NCBI GenBank assembly: GCA_029215795.1
Contig: JARDYH010000002.1
Coordinates: forward strand, 44,066,001-44,130,000
Direction: 5' to 3'
Origin: Anniella stebbinsi
Lineage: Eukaryota > Chordata > Lepidosauria > Squamata > Anniellidae
Length of the DNA stretch: 64,000 nucleotides
A program made the translations under genes and the position numbers. A model generated the notes under the pieces. That model was given only the letters and a program-made list of their open reading frames with translations. It did not search any database and was not told the DNA's origin. This document shows, piece after piece, positions 1 to 12,867 of this stretch (position 1 is its first letter; each line of letters opens with the position of its first letter).

Positions 1-42
1 ACACTCGGAAGTGGAACAGATCGTTACCAGAGTCAAGGCTTT

Positions 43-112
43 CTCAGATTGTCCTAGGAATAGTCTTCATCGAGAAATTCGCTCAGTACCCACCTACAAA
101 ATTAGAACACTT
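43..112 (+). repeat. Dispersed 70-bp repeat, copy 1
   Basis: TCAGATTGTCCTAGGAATAG through CACCTACAAAATTA is repeated at 1636-1704 with several differences. Family unknown. Confidence 0.6.
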
Positions 113-2625
113 ACATTTGAAAGATAATTTAATGACATGTGCCTTGAGGATCTTTAGACTGGTGTTTATCTGTATTAGCTTTTAAATTTTGCATACATAT
201 CCCAAAATTTGCACAAATTTCCTAATTTGGGTAAATTTCAGCCATGGATTAAATCAAACTGGGAATCTGGAATGAGATGAATGTGAGCATGTATTTGACA
301 CTTTGCAAATATCCTTGTGCTCATGTTCACATTTTGAGCTTTGAATGGGGCATGCTCACATGTTTTGCAAGCAAAAACTAAATTATCATACATCCGTACT
401 TCTTTTTTTCAGTTCTGAGCTACTGTTGTTGTTTAGGTGCAGTGACATTCCTTTCCCAGTAACCTGGAATTTGATGGGCAGCATCCTGAGACAAGGGTAT
501 ACTTGATATGACACCCCAACTGGATAATTCCCTCTCCTCTGAGACATGATCAGTGTTATGTTCTCAAAGCTTTCAGTGTCAGTTGATGCCCTACTTGTTC
601 ACCCAGGCTTTTGATTAAACCTGAGATGCTATGTTCTATAAATTGCAGTTTATATGCATATGCTCAGTATATGCTCTTCCTTGGTTTATTGTCACTGATG
701 GATTGGCTGTATGATTTTATTGTGTGAAACATGCCATTCCTATTTAAAGAAAACAAAATGACATTTAAACCCTTTCTGTTAAAGTAAGATTGAAATATAG
801 TTAACTCAAAAGCACCAGCATTATCATAGTTACATAGATCAATGCTCCCTCTAGGCCAGTATCTATGGTTAAATATAAGTGTAATAAGGTCAGGCAAAGG
901 AAGAGTTTGAATAACAACTCTATTCATCTAAGCCACTTAAGAATTGTTATGCTATTTCACTTTTTAATGGATCCCATGCCAATGGTTTACACAGGTTATT
1001 GATGCATTGGGTAAAGACAATGCTTTGTTTTAATATGCACTTTACTTTGTTATGCATTTTCCAGTTATCATATATTGAAAAGCGGAGTGTATATTTATGA
1101 CACTCTTTTCCATTATTCTGTGTTGGCCAATTTTAAAGTTCAAAAATATCTTTATGAAGCCCATAGGTACTTAGAGCTAGTGATACCAAGCTTTTATGAT
1201 TTACTTTGTATATTTCTAGGCATCAACTCATAGTTGGGGAGCTAATTTTAAAAACACGGCAGTAGTGTGCACTAAAGTCTTTTCTCTAAAAGTACTAAGA
1301 AGCCAAAAACTTCATTTTCTTCCCATATCTCATGATTTCTATGCATTTGCCTAGTGGTTTTCACTTGTGGCAAACAGTTCCATAATAATATCATGGTCAG
1401 AAGTGCAACACATACACCAGGTGTGTTTTTAACTGGACATTACAATGTCCTGCTTTGCACAACAAGAAGTGGGTGGGTATCAGAGATAGGGTGGGTGGGT
1501 ATCAGGAGTAGGGTGGGTAGTTATCAGTGCATTATCAGTCATGTTATCAGTCCTTCCCTTGATTCTTTTTTAAAGAAGACTCTCAAATCAGATTGGCTAC
1601 AGCAGCAGTTGGGGTAAGCTTGGAGACATATAAATCAGATTGTCCTAGCAATAGCCTTCCTTAAGGCATTCACTCAGCACCCACCTACAAAATTACAATG
1701 CTCCTGGGGTTGCAGAGGTCTTTCACACTACCTGCTCCCTGGTCTTTTTGACTGGAATTGCTGAGGATGTCACACAGACTTTATTCCTACAGCTCTCATA
1801 AACAAATAGTTTATAGCTCCCAGTAGCCATCACCCACTGCTACAACATCGCATAGCAGTGTAAACTATATCCTGAACTGAAAATTGTCCAAACTGCACAA
1901 CATGAGTCAAGAAATAGATACAATAGCAATTTTTATCAGACCAATGTAGGCTTGTGTGTGAGAATGTAAACTTCCAAGTTTTACAGAAATATTTATTGAG
2001 CGGAAGAGGAGTCCATGCCTGAGCTAAGCTCCTTATTACAACCTTCTGTCTACTGTATTGCCCTGGTTCTTGAGCAACTCCTTGATGTATCCAAGGGAGG
2101 TGTGTCCCATTTGCCACTATGGCAAAAGGAGGGGAAGTGTGTTAAATATTATCTCTGCTTCATCCTTTTCAGTTCTCTTTTTCTGAATTTGGGAACATTT
2201 TCACCTGCCTTTCATACATGGTATTAAAATTTTAGGTGTTTATTGCTGCCATTTAGCAAAGTCAGATGGGGCTAATAGAATACAGTTGTTATAGGGAGAA
2301 CTGGTGATTAGAGAAGCTTCATCATATGCTGACTGGAAATATAAAAGAGTTATTACACCTAGGCAAGTAGATTAGCTTAGTCCCTAAAGACGAGCAGCAT
2401 GATTGCTTGACAAACAAAAGGGCTAAAGTGAACATTAGATATGGAAGAGATATAAAGTAGATCCAGGGTTTCAACATATTTCTTCTTAAATTGAGCTATT
2501 AATAACAGCCCAGAGGCTCATTATGGGAACACACAGTTCTGTGTCTCCCTTCCCCTGCTGTATTTCCTGAACAGATTGTAGGGAATTATTCTCTTTCTTT
2601 TGTACTGTATTGTGTTTTGTGTTTA
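112..2625. other. AT-rich non-coding stretch
   Basis: Nothing beyond one 70-bp dispersed repeat copy and short open frames of chance length. A GGGTGGGTATCAG motif is repeated about three times near 1470-1520. Confidence 0.5.
1636..1704 (+). repeat. Dispersed 70-bp repeat, copy 2
   Basis: Second copy of the 43-112 repeat, TCAGATTGTCCTAGCAATAG through CACCTACAAAATTA, in the same orientation. Confidence 0.6.
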
Positions 2626-2795
2626 ATGACATAGGAAGATGCCTTATACTGAGGTCAGGATATTGATTTGTCTAGCTCAGTATTGTTGACACTGACTGGC
2701 AGCATCTCTCCAGGGTTTCAGGTAGGAGTTTTCCTGCCCTACCCGGAGATGCCAGGGATCAGACCTGGGACTTCTGCATATGGCTGAATGAGAAG
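2626..2795 (+). mobile_element. tRNA-derived SINE
   Basis: Follows a widespread squamate SINE: ACATAGGAAGATGCCTTATA, CTAGCTCAGTATTG, CACTGACTGGCAGC, TCTCCAGGGTTTCAGG, GGGATCAGACCTGGGAC. The 3' part is missing here; a fragment resembling it (GCTCTACCACTGAGCT) lies at about 3155-3180. Confidence 0.75.
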
Positions 2796-3137
2796 TTTGT
2801 TTTTTCTTTGCGAAACATGCAACCATGTCCTGTTCAAAGCTCTGAAAGTGATCCCAATCAAAAGTATGTGTTCACCGAAAATATCCGCAAATCACTAGAC
2901 ATGTACTCATGTTTGATTTGTGCAACTTTCCCAGTATGATTTTGTGCAGATATTCCAATTTGCTCAAATTTCCCCTGCAGTTTGAAAGCCCCAGTTAGGA
3001 AATATGCACAAATTTCACATTCAATTGTTGGTTGTTTTGTGCAATTTTTCCATTCATGTGAAGCAAGCAGCACTTTCAAACCTGATCAAGGACTGGGCAG
3101 AAGGCAAGCAAGAAAATGTGGTTTTAAGAATCCTACT

Positions 3138-3190
3138 CCTGCATGTAAAAGCTTTTGCTCTACCACTGAGCTCTGAACTATGGGCCTTCC
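3138..3190 (+). mobile_element. tRNA-derived SINE 3' fragment
   Basis: CTGCATGTAAAAGC and GCTCTACCACTGAGCTCTGA match the tRNA-like end of the SINE that breaks off at about 2790. The intervening 350 bases may be an insertion. Confidence 0.5.
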
Positions 3191-6081
3191 CAAGAATGGC
3201 TTCTTATGAGTCATATTGCTGGAAATATAGAGATATAGATATATGTGGCCACTGATAGGATGCTCTGGGCTTCTGGCATTTAACCAGGAACTCTTGTGAC
3301 TGCACAGACTAATGCATATAACACTGGTTGGAAGTTTGCTGGAGCTAGGCTCTCTTTGCTGGTGCTGGAGGGGGTGCATCAGTATATTGCAACCGGATGT
3401 GTATAATTGTCGGGGGTTTAGACAATGCCCCTCACTCATTGAAAACACATGTGAGGGCCACACCAGCCAACCATCTGCCCCCCACTCCAGTCAGACATCC
3501 TTTTGGTGGCTTTGTGATATGTACTGATACAGGTGTAGGACCGATGGGTGCATGGCCACTGTGGGCATGATTGTCGATGTGGCAGGTTTGGTAGACTTAA
3601 CTATGCTGTCCAACTCAACATACGAGAGGTGTTAGTTTGAACAACCTTTGTGTTTCCTTCATCAAGCGTTTCTGTGAAGAATAGCCATGGTTGGGCACCT
3701 GCTGATGGCCCATAACCCAGCAGGAGCCTACTGACAAGAGCCCCTAAACTTGCTTCACCATTGCTTTACCCTTGCAACCTGCTTGTTCACCTGCTTCTTA
3801 CTCTGGTCCAGGCAATGGAGGTAGTAGTGGTGAGAAGGAGAAACAGTACATCGCTGCCTACTTGCTCACTGGCTCGCTGCCTATCAAGCAAGTGATAGCA
3901 GTGATGAGAAAGAGGAGGAGGAGCAATAGCAGCTGGTGATAATAGTGGTGAGAAGATACTCACTGAGGGAGAAGGCCTATTGAGGGTTTCTTTTCCAAGG
4001 GCCCTCAGAAATCCAGAGCCAGCACTGTTTCCATCTGTTGGCATTTTCAAGGAAAACTGCAACAGTCAACATACTTGAGTTTTTGTTTGTCTTCCTATGT
4101 TTCATTACCCAGTAGACATTTTGTATTGTACAGACAGTAAAGATTAATTGCCAGTTCACACATCCAAGTCCTACTTATTTTCTCAAAGTGAGTACCCAAC
4201 CATGTGGATAAATGTTAGTGTGAAAGGGCACAGCCTAGATGTATCTGTGGTTATTCCTATGATCACAGAACCTAGAAGAGTGACATCACAATCAATGAAA
4301 TGATGACTCAGTGTGTCTTGTATCACCTGATTCATACTAACATTTCTCACAAACAGCAATGATGGTTGGTCTTAAGAGTCCTAATATCCCTGCTTGTCTC
4401 TGCCTATGAGGATAATAGATATATAAATCCATATATTTATTATAGCTATAATAAACACAGTTTTCATCATTTAAATTCAGGAATTAAAAGGTTAATTTAA
4501 AGGGGGTAATTTTAATTTCAAAAGACCAGTGGGTGACTGAGAGTTCCCAATTTAAGCAAAACAACTGCTAAACACTCAATATTTTACAACACTGTTTCCT
4601 TAATGTAGCTGAGTCAGTCAGGGGATTGGATCCAGATAGTGGAATTATAGTGTGTGTGTGTGTGTGTGTGGGGGGGGGGGGTTAGAAGAAAAATAGTTTG
4701 CCTTTGTGTTTCTTTGTGTATGAAGCAGCCAGGCTCCAGACTAACTGGAACATTTGTGTTTATTGCATTGTTATTAAAAATGAGTACAGATTTTATTTAT
4801 TAGAAAGAGGAATGGAAAGCACTGTATTCAATGAACGGAGATAAAAAAAGCCCCTACTGACCTGACATTCTGGCATAAATCCTATACCTGCAGTGAGGTA
4901 TAAATAAATAAAACAACAGTGAGCCAAATTTTATAACGACTATTTTGTTGTTATAATGACTATTATAATATTATAATGACTATTTTGTTGTTAACAAAAT
5001 AAAAGTAAACTTGCCTTCTTTCCAAAAGATAACATTTTTCTCAACTGCTAAAGGCAGGCCCTAGGTAATAGAACTGCATGCCTTTTACCCAGTATAGGTT
5101 TAAAAATGAGAGATATGCTCTAATAAGGATATGTTTTTAAGTAAAATGTATGAGCAAAGTAGATATGTTAATCTGTTGCAGCAAACTAACAAAATAATGC
5201 TGTAGTATTTTAAAAGATAACTAATTCATTGTAGCATGCATTCTTGTAGGGAAGAGCCAGTACTGGCAGTCACAACATGTATTTCATTCCAAAAGCCTAT
5301 TTCACACTAGTTAGTTACCCTTGAAGTTGCCAGAAGATCTTTTGGCTGGGATTCAAAGACTTGAATTCCATGTAAGCCATGGGGCTTTCCTGTCCTGTGT
5401 CGGATGCTATTCCAGATGATTAACTGAATTTTAAGAGTGGCCTTTTGAGTGGCATAGTTGGGCTGTGATAGGAAATACGGAATGAAAAGTTCCCCATGTG
5501 GCTCTTTGGATTTCCCTATGTCTACTTCACTTGGCAAATCTTGTCAAACGTTGCAAGGTCATCTGGGTTATTCACAAAACATGTTGAATTCCATGATCTG
5601 CTTTATTTACTGATATGAAGAACCTTTAGATCTCTAGCTTGAAACAAAATGCCTGCCTTCAGAGAGTTCAGCATGTGCCAACCCCTCCTACTTCTATAGA
5701 GCTTCTACTTATTTGTGGATCATTCTGAAGATCCTGTAGCTGAAAATGGTTTAATATCTGACAATACTTCAATTTGATAATTGGATGGATTGAGGCCATT
5801 GAATTTCCTGTTATCATGATAATGTAGGTTTGCTAATCCTCAATTATGTTATTATAGGCAACAGAAATTATTCCTTCTTATCAAGTTTGACAAATATCTA
5901 ACAAATGATCCAAGTCTTTAGCCTGTAATGAATCACATCTTTACAATCACTAGTGCTGTGATGAACCCTTTCTCCTATTTTTGCATTCTCTCTCTCTGAG
6001 AAACAGACATTGTTTTTAATGCCTCTTTGGCAGGGAGGGGGATAATTTTGATGATATTCTCCTTGGAAGAGGGCCAGGGTT
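3191..6081. other. Non-coding stretch
   Basis: No gene seen. Contains a GT/poly-G repeat and a small local duplication (ATAATGACTATTTTGTTGTT near 4934 and 4973). Confidence 0.5.
4650..4681. repeat. (GT)n plus poly-G
   Basis: Ten GT units run into a run of ten or more G. Confidence 0.9.
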
Positions 6082-6401
6082 TAGGCTGACCAGATAAAAT
6101 CCAGGTCAGGGCTCATGTAACTTTAACAGTTGTAGAGAAAAGGGAATTTCAGCCAGTGTCATTTGTATGCAATTAGTTCCTGGTGAAATTCCCTCTTCAT
6201 CACAACTTTTAAAGTTGCAGGGGCCCTGCCTTCTTTTGTATAGGGTCACTCTAGTATAGTGCCTGCAACTTTAACTGTTGCGATGAAGAGAGAATTTCAC
6301 CAGGAACTAATTACATACAAATGACACTGGCTGAAATTCCCTTTTCTCTACAACTGTTAAAGTTACATGAGCCCTGACCTGGATTTTATCTGGTCACCCT
6401 A
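6082..6401. mobile_element. 320-bp hairpin hAT MITE, copy A
   Basis: Two 140-bp arms (6082-6221 and 6262-6401) are near-perfect inverted copies around a 40-base loop. Ends are TAGGCTGACC and GGTCACCCTA. The element is flanked by the exact 8-bp direct repeat CCAGGGTT (6074-6081 and 6402-6409). There is no coding potential. The 8-bp duplication and TAGGG-like ends point to hAT-family mobilisation. Confidence 0.9.
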
Positions 6402-7104
6402 CCAGGGTTTCCATATTCCTTCTTAAGTTTAGGAGGTGGCTAAGGTATCTTTAAAAATGCCCCCTGCACTTGCAGCAGTACAAGAGAGGCTTCTCCAGCT
6501 GGGCAGGTTTTCCTGAACTCCTATGAGACCACATGACTCCCATGAGATCATGCTCTCTTTCATAGGCATTCAGGAATAGCTGCTGGGATGCAGACACCTC
6601 TGTGCAAAGAACCACATAGTGCTGCCAGCAAGAATGAATGGACTTTTAGAGCTTAGAAAAACTCTTTTCATGTTTGCAGCAGCAGCAAGCTCTTTGCAGA
6701 GAGGCTTTCTGCAGAGAAACATTCCAAAAGTCCTGTTTGTTCTTGCAACAGCTTAGGACTCTTTGCAGAAAAAGTTTGGCATTCCAGTAGCTCTACCTTA
6801 ATACAAATGAGAGAGGAGGATGTCACATGATCTCATGGGAGTTGAGGAAGAGCTGCTGGTCTGAAGAAGCCTCACCAGAATTTTCATTCACCACCACTAT
6901 CCCTAACTGCCAAAAATGGAAGAATCAAAGTATTTGGCACAGCATTACTTAGAACATGAAGTCCCATTTATTGTTCAGAAACACCAGTGAAAAATATTTG
7001 AATTTTATATATCAAACTTTAGAACTTTTGAGATCACATGAGATCCCCCCCACATCTATTGAAGAATATTCAATATCTTATTAAAATACATTTTCAGTGT
7101 TATT

Positions 7105-7522
7105 TAGGGTGACCACATTTGGGAAACCAAAAAAGAGGACCCTCAGTGGGGTGGGGGGTGGGAAAGTGGCTTTCCGGGGCCTCTGGAAAGCATGTCATTC
7201 ACCCCCACTGCTTTAAAGGCCCCAATTGGAGTGGGGAGGGGAAAGTGTGTCATTCCCGCCCTCCACTGCTCCAATCGGGTCCTTTTCTATAATGTCCAGG
7301 AATGACATACTTTCCCCTGTAAGGTCCTGATTGGAGCAGTGGGATAGAAATAACCCACCTCCAGAAAGCTCGTCATTCCCTCCAACCATGCTAATGTGGC
7401 CTTAAAGGGGAAAGCTTGTCTTTCCAGGACATTATAGAAAATTACAGAAAATCTCCCCTGACACCCAGGATAGAACAAAAACCAGGACAAATCCGGGGAA
7501 ATCCTGACAGTTGGTCACCCTA
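7105..7522. mobile_element. 418-bp hAT-type element, second family
   Basis: Ends are TAGGGTGACCA and TGGTCACCCTA, an 11-bp exact inverted repeat. The flanks share GTTATTT, an imperfect 8-bp duplication (7 of 8). The interior differs from the 320-bp family: it contains repeated CCCCAATTGGAG-like and CACTGCTCCAAT segments in both orientations, and a TCCTGGTTTTTGTTC-type segment near the right end on the minus strand. Confidence 0.8.
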
Positions 7523-7849
7523 GGTTATTTCTGCTGCTCCTTTCCACATGAAACCTCATGTTTTAGAAAATGTTTAAAAATGGAACAAATGAAAATGGAA
7601 CTTGTTTAACAACATAGGTATATATCTAAAGCTGAAAGGCAGCCCTGTAACTGTTATTTATCTCTTTCTGCCACATATAAATATTCAAAGTATATTCACA
7701 CTCTGGTTCCATCTTTCTTGTTATTGTAGAAATGCAAGATAAATCACAACTTCACATCAATACATAAAAACGAAGGCTACAATGTATCAAGATTATATTT
7801 AATGAGTTTATTTTGTCCACTACAGGCCTTTTTGAGCATGAAAAGAGAG

Positions 7850-8165
7850 ACATTAAAAAAGAAGAAGAAAGGAAATGCATCGCCAAAAAAGAAGTCAAAT
7901 GAGGAAATCAATCTGCATCAAATTTGCATATGCTAATTGATATGTAAAGATACAAATGTATAAAACTATTATAATTTAAATAGAAATACAGCACATTTCA
8001 CCACAATATGGAAGACAATGACAGGATGACTTGTCAGCCTCGCTGTTCTGCTTACTGCCCTAGTACTAACCATTGATGAGCAACAGTCCTTGTGGCTCTT
8101 CACATTTAAACTGGAATTAAGGAGGACAACCATCCTAATATAGGATGCCTTCAAAAAGAGGAGGG
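7850..8165 (+). repeat. Dispersed repeat of unknown class, copy 1
   Basis: Shares an ordered series of words with the copies at 21.7 and 54.7 kb: TTTAAATAGAAATACA, a GGAAGAC segment, GGGCAAC-type text and TTTAAACTGGA, ending in GAGGACA text. Moderately diverged. Confidence 0.6.
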
Positions 8166-8235
8166 TCTTCTGTAAAAGAGCATATGGGCACCCTATTGGT
8201 GCAGGTATGCTAATCTTTATGAGCTGCTCAATCAC

Positions 8236-11200
8236 TTGACACTATAAATTGGCAATCAGTTTTTAATATAGATTTGTTTTCAATTCTTTCTTGGGGGATA
8301 CCCTGTATTTTGACGTGCATTATGAAAGTTTATCCCCCCTCCCATATTTTAAAACTCATCTTTCCATTCAAAATAATGTTCACCATATGGCTGTGAAACC
8401 CAATTAAATTTCATTTGAAAAACTGTTAAGACCAGAAGCAATGGGATTCAGAACTTGTTTGCTTCCCATTCACACAATAGCTCTCCTTTACATTGGCACC
8501 TCTAAGGATTGTTCAGTATGCTTCTCTCACCATGGGGAATACTACTGAAAATGATATTCTCCATGGCAACTAATCTCTTCTCTACCAAGGATGACAATAA
8601 AAATAAAATAGACATATTTACTTATGAGTTCAAATGGATCACTCTCATCATAGTGAATAAGTTCAAGCCCTGCCCAACCAGTAGCCTTTAAGGACATCTT
8701 ACTTAGTGGAGACCCTCCCTCTGATAAGGTGGTATGCACTTCTAAAAGTTACAGCTGGGGCAGAGGCCACTTGCCATAGGAGAACTGTTTTCAGCAATAC
8801 CCCATAGAAAATTGATATGTGTCAACCAGCCCTGAGGGCCACTCCAAAAGTAAGGTCCCACATGACTGCTTTTGAAAATCTTGGCAATCTTTGCGGAAAA
8901 TGCCAGTCAAAGACACTCTTCATACAGTTCTGTTTTCTTTTACAGCCATGCATGCATCTTATTCCATGGACTGTCAAGTCAGTAACCATAATAGGTATCA
9001 TAGCCATGGAAGAAGTGCTATTTCTTTTAATTTTCAGGTAAAAAAAAGAGTGAGAGAGAGTGAGTGAGAGCGAGAGCGAGAGAGAGCGCGCAGTGGCTCT
9101 GTAACTGCAAAAATACAACATTTCCCTGCATCTGGCATCTTAAAAATAGAAAATGATGTCAATTTCATTTTTGAAATGCATTATGGTTTAAATGAAGGGT
9201 TATATTCTGGTGTAATGAAATGTCTGGGCCACATGTTATGAATGGAATTTCTGCCAGAGCCCATTTGCAGCATCATAGACCTGATTTTTCATTCATTTTT
9301 TTCACCCTGGGGCTTCTAAACATAATTCCACTTTATTTTAAATTTTTTATGTTAGTTTAATAGCTAGACCTGAGCTAGATCTTTAACATGCAATTCTTTA
9401 TTAATTTCAGACCTATTATATTAACTATAACCTGAGTACATTGACAATCTAATTTGAATGTGCATAGATCATTCATGTATCATACTCAGAGTAGCTCTGT
9501 GTGAATGAAGTCCCTGCCACACAGATCACCTTAGAGCAGAAAAAAAACAGGGTCAAGAAGGGCAATGGGATGCAGACATTAAAAGAGCTCAAATGCTGAA
9601 AGGCTCTAGCCCTTTGCACACAGGTATTTCCTTTGCTCATTTATATTAAGATTTGTACCATGTGGGTTTTCTGCTCATAGGCCTTCAACGTGGCTTGCAA
9701 AAACTAAAAACTAAATTAAAAGGCACAATCAACATTAAAACTATATTCACTGTGAGCAAAATTGAGAAAAAATATACCAAGCATTAAATATATATAACAA
9801 TTATAACAGGGAGTGTGGAACAATGAATTGATCAAGGCCAAAGCCTAGACAAGGTATGTCTTGCCTGCATTCTGGAAGGCCCAGAGTGTGAAACCCATCT
9901 AAACCTCTTTAGCCTAGGCCAGGTATGCAGAACCTAATGCCAGACAGCCAAATCTGGCCCTCTGGGTATCTCCAGAGAATGGTACCACCATTCTAAAATG
10001 TTGAAATGTCTCTCCTGAGGCTCAGTTTCTGGCTGTAAGCACTTTAAGCTAAAATATGCTGGTATATTTTGTACTTTGGGCCTACCCTTTTTGCATTCGG
10101 TCCTACCCCATTTTGCCTTTGGCTTTTCCCATGACCAGAATGATGTGGGGGGAGCTTTTCTGAAATGGAATTTGGCCCTCCAGCTGAAACGGTTTCTGCA
10201 CCTAGCCTAGGTGCTGAAATGGTATTATCCCATGTCACCACCAGGCCAATTGCATTCCTGATGACAATGGGACACAAAGATCTTAACAAGTGGGTGGGTT
10301 CAAATGGAAAGACAGTCTTTAAGATACAATTCCATATGCACTCAATGTGCAGATCGAGAGAGCAGGATTTCAATCTCTGGCCCCATCCCCAACTTTAACA
10401 CGTTGGTCTTGTCTTCTCAGTGCACCCTACACATGGATAGCGTGTACATGCACAAACCTTATTCAGAAGAGAAGATCAATGGATATAAGGCATGGGCATG
10501 GCTTGCAGGCATGATCTAGTTCCTCCCTTTCCATACATTGAGTGAGAATATGTGGAGCTGTTGTGCAAAAAAAAAAACAAAAAACAAAGCAAACATAATT
10601 GCCTGACAGTGCACAGTGATGCTCCATGTGGAGGGAGTATTTAATAATAGGAAGCAAATATCACTGAAATCAATAGTTCTCTTTTTTCCCCCCAACATGT
10701 ATTTAGGATTGATGTATCAAACTCAATCCAAAACTAAGTTAATTTGAAATACTTTTATTTAATACATTTTGTTTAATATATTTGCAATGCATTCCGTTTC
10801 ACTGTTCCAATAGGAATACATTGACTAAAGGAAAAACACAAAAACTTAACTGAGTAATGGATATTGGGTGTATTTTTGCTCCTGGAGACAGTTATATATT
10901 TACTGAACTGGGAACCTGGCCATATTCCATTGAAATCTGTTAAAGGGTTTACGAGAAATTACTGGATAAGAAATGTAACCTAATTTTATACATTAGAAAC
11001 ACATGATTGGCATTTGTGCAACTTTCAAGGAAGCATAAGCAAAATACCCATCTTATAATTTTCTGGGAATAACCTAGAACTGTTTCCAGAGTTTAAACTA
11101 CAATTGCTCCTTCTTGTGACACGTATGAAATATTTGCCTTTTTGAAGGCCAAAACATCCAATATCAAACAAGCACAACATTTATTGTTTGCTATGCCACC

Positions 11201-11358
11201 ATGCCACAGGGCCAACTTGGGGTCTGAGGGGGCCCTCAACAAAGGGTCCTCTGGTGGCCCCCTTCTGATGTTGGTCGGCCTCTGGTAATGGACTTACTTG
11301 GTGGCATTGCTAGGCAACTACAAATCACCATTTCAAATTTCCACAATGACCCAGGCCG
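8236..11358. other. Non-coding stretch
   Basis: No gene seen. Short frames of up to 109 codons on both strands lack recognisable domains. A LINE-tail-like segment (about 9680-9790, minus) and GA repeats are present. Confidence 0.5.
9048..9090. repeat. GA-rich simple repeat
   Basis: AGAGTGAGAGAGAGTGAGTG continuing in GAGCGA units. Confidence 0.85.
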
Positions 11359-12129
11359 ATGCTATGTCAGTGGCATTGTGGGGGATTTAAAAAAAAGCCC
11401 TCCCTGGATCCCCTGGACCTTAATAACTATAGGCCAGTATCAAATCTTCCACTTTTGGGCAAAGTGATCGAGAGAGCGGTTGCCTTTCAACTCCAGGCAG
11501 TCTTGGATGACACTGATTTTCTAGACCCATTACAAACTGGTTTCAGAGCAGGATACGGAGTTGAGACCGCTTTGGTCGCCTTAATAGATGATCTACGCCT
11601 TAGTATCGACAGGGGGAGTGTGTCCCTACTGGTACTCCTGGACCTCTCAGCGGCTTTTGATACCATCGACCATGGTATCCTTCTGGAGCGCCTGGGGGAA
11701 TTGGGAATCGGGGGCACTGTGCTTCAGTGGTTCCGATCCTATCTCTCGGGCAGGTTCCAGATGGTGATGCTTGGGGATAGCTGCTCTTCAAAAAAGGAGT
11801 TGCTATGTGGTGTACCGCAAGGTGCCATCCTTTCCCCAATGCTGTTTAACATTTACATGAAACCGCTTGGAGAGATCATCCGGAGGCATGGGGCGGGGTG
11901 CTATCAATACGCTGATGACACCCAAATATATTTCTCTATGCCTTCAACAACATCGTCAGCTAAGGATAGTGTGTCTCCTCTGAACGAATGCTTGGAGGCG
12001 GTAATGGGCTGGATGAGGAAAAACAAACTGAAGCTGAATCCAGACAAGACGGAGGTGCTTGCTGTCAAAGGCCCCAACCTGGGTTTGGAGGTGTGTCAAC
12101 CAGTTCTGGATGGGGTTACACCCCCCTGA
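11359..12129 (+). pseudogene. L2 ORF2 fragment: reverse transcriptase domain
   Basis: A 256-residue open frame forms the first half of the truncated L2 copy. The first few residues come from flanking DNA; homology to the family starts around KKPSLDPLDLNNYRP. Fingers and palm motifs are present with the two catalytic aspartates of YADD intact. It lacks the apurinic-type endonuclease and has a premature end caused by the frameshift in the C run near 12121-12126, so no functional enzyme is expected. It stands alone in AT-rich DNA with no sign of a host promoter. Confidence 0.8.
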
Positions 12130-12752
12130 AAGACTGTGTTCGCAGCTTGGGGGTACTCCTGGATCCGTCACTCCAGATGACTGATGCGATGGCCAGGAGT
12201 GCCTACTATCAGCTTCGGCTGATACGCCAGCTGCGCCCCTTCCTAGAGTTGGAAGACCTAAAGACGGTAGTGCACGCGCTGGTAACTTCGAGGCTCGACT
12301 TCTGCAATGCGCTGTACATAGGGCTACCTTTGTGCCTAGTCCGGAAACTTCAACTTGTTCAAAATATGGCAGCCAGGTTGGTCACCGGTACACCTAGGAG
12401 TGACCACATTACACCAGTTTTAAAATCACTTCACTGTCTGCCGGTCAGTTTCTGGGCAAAGTATAAAGTGTCGGTTATTACCTTTAAAGCCCTACATGGT
12501 TTGGGCCCAGGCTACCTACGGGATCGCCTTCTCCCGTACAATCCACCCCGCACTCTTAGGTCCTCTGGGAAGAACGTACTCAAGCCAGCCAGAACTAGGC
12601 TGGCGAGTGTTACTCAGAGGACCTTCTCTTCTATAGCTCCCAGACTATGGAATGGTCTGCCGGAGGAGGTTAGACAAATTGACAGTCTTCATGAATTCAA
12701 GAGAGTCATGAAGACTGTTCTCTTCCGGCAGGCCTATCCGGATGAATTTTAA
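12110..12752 (+). pseudogene. L2 ORF2 fragment: C-terminal region in shifted frame
   Basis: The open frame continues the L2 protein after the frameshift. It shows the segment after the thumb typical of L2 (YYQLRLIRQLRPFL, then DFCNALYIGLP, LQLVQNMAARLVTG, LHCLPV, KALHGLGPGYLRD and APRLWNGLPEEVR). The frame opens upstream at 11988, but that part is out of register with the family. It ends with a stop at the usual place before the 3' UTR. Confidence 0.75.
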
Positions 12753-12867
12753 ATGTTTTAATGCTGTGTTGCTCTTGTTTTAATTTTTTTAACATTGTCA
12801 TGCTTGTATCTGCATTGTGTTCCCCGCCTCGATCCGTAGGGAGAGGCGGGTTATAAATAAATAAATA

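Noticed and set aside
4650..4681. GT/poly-G tract as a possible regulatory Z-DNA or G-rich element
   Set aside because: Ordinary microsatellite; no nearby gene or other regulatory context.
8822..9121. Minus-strand frame with a serine/leucine-rich start
   Set aside because: The start is simply the translated GA-rich simple repeat.
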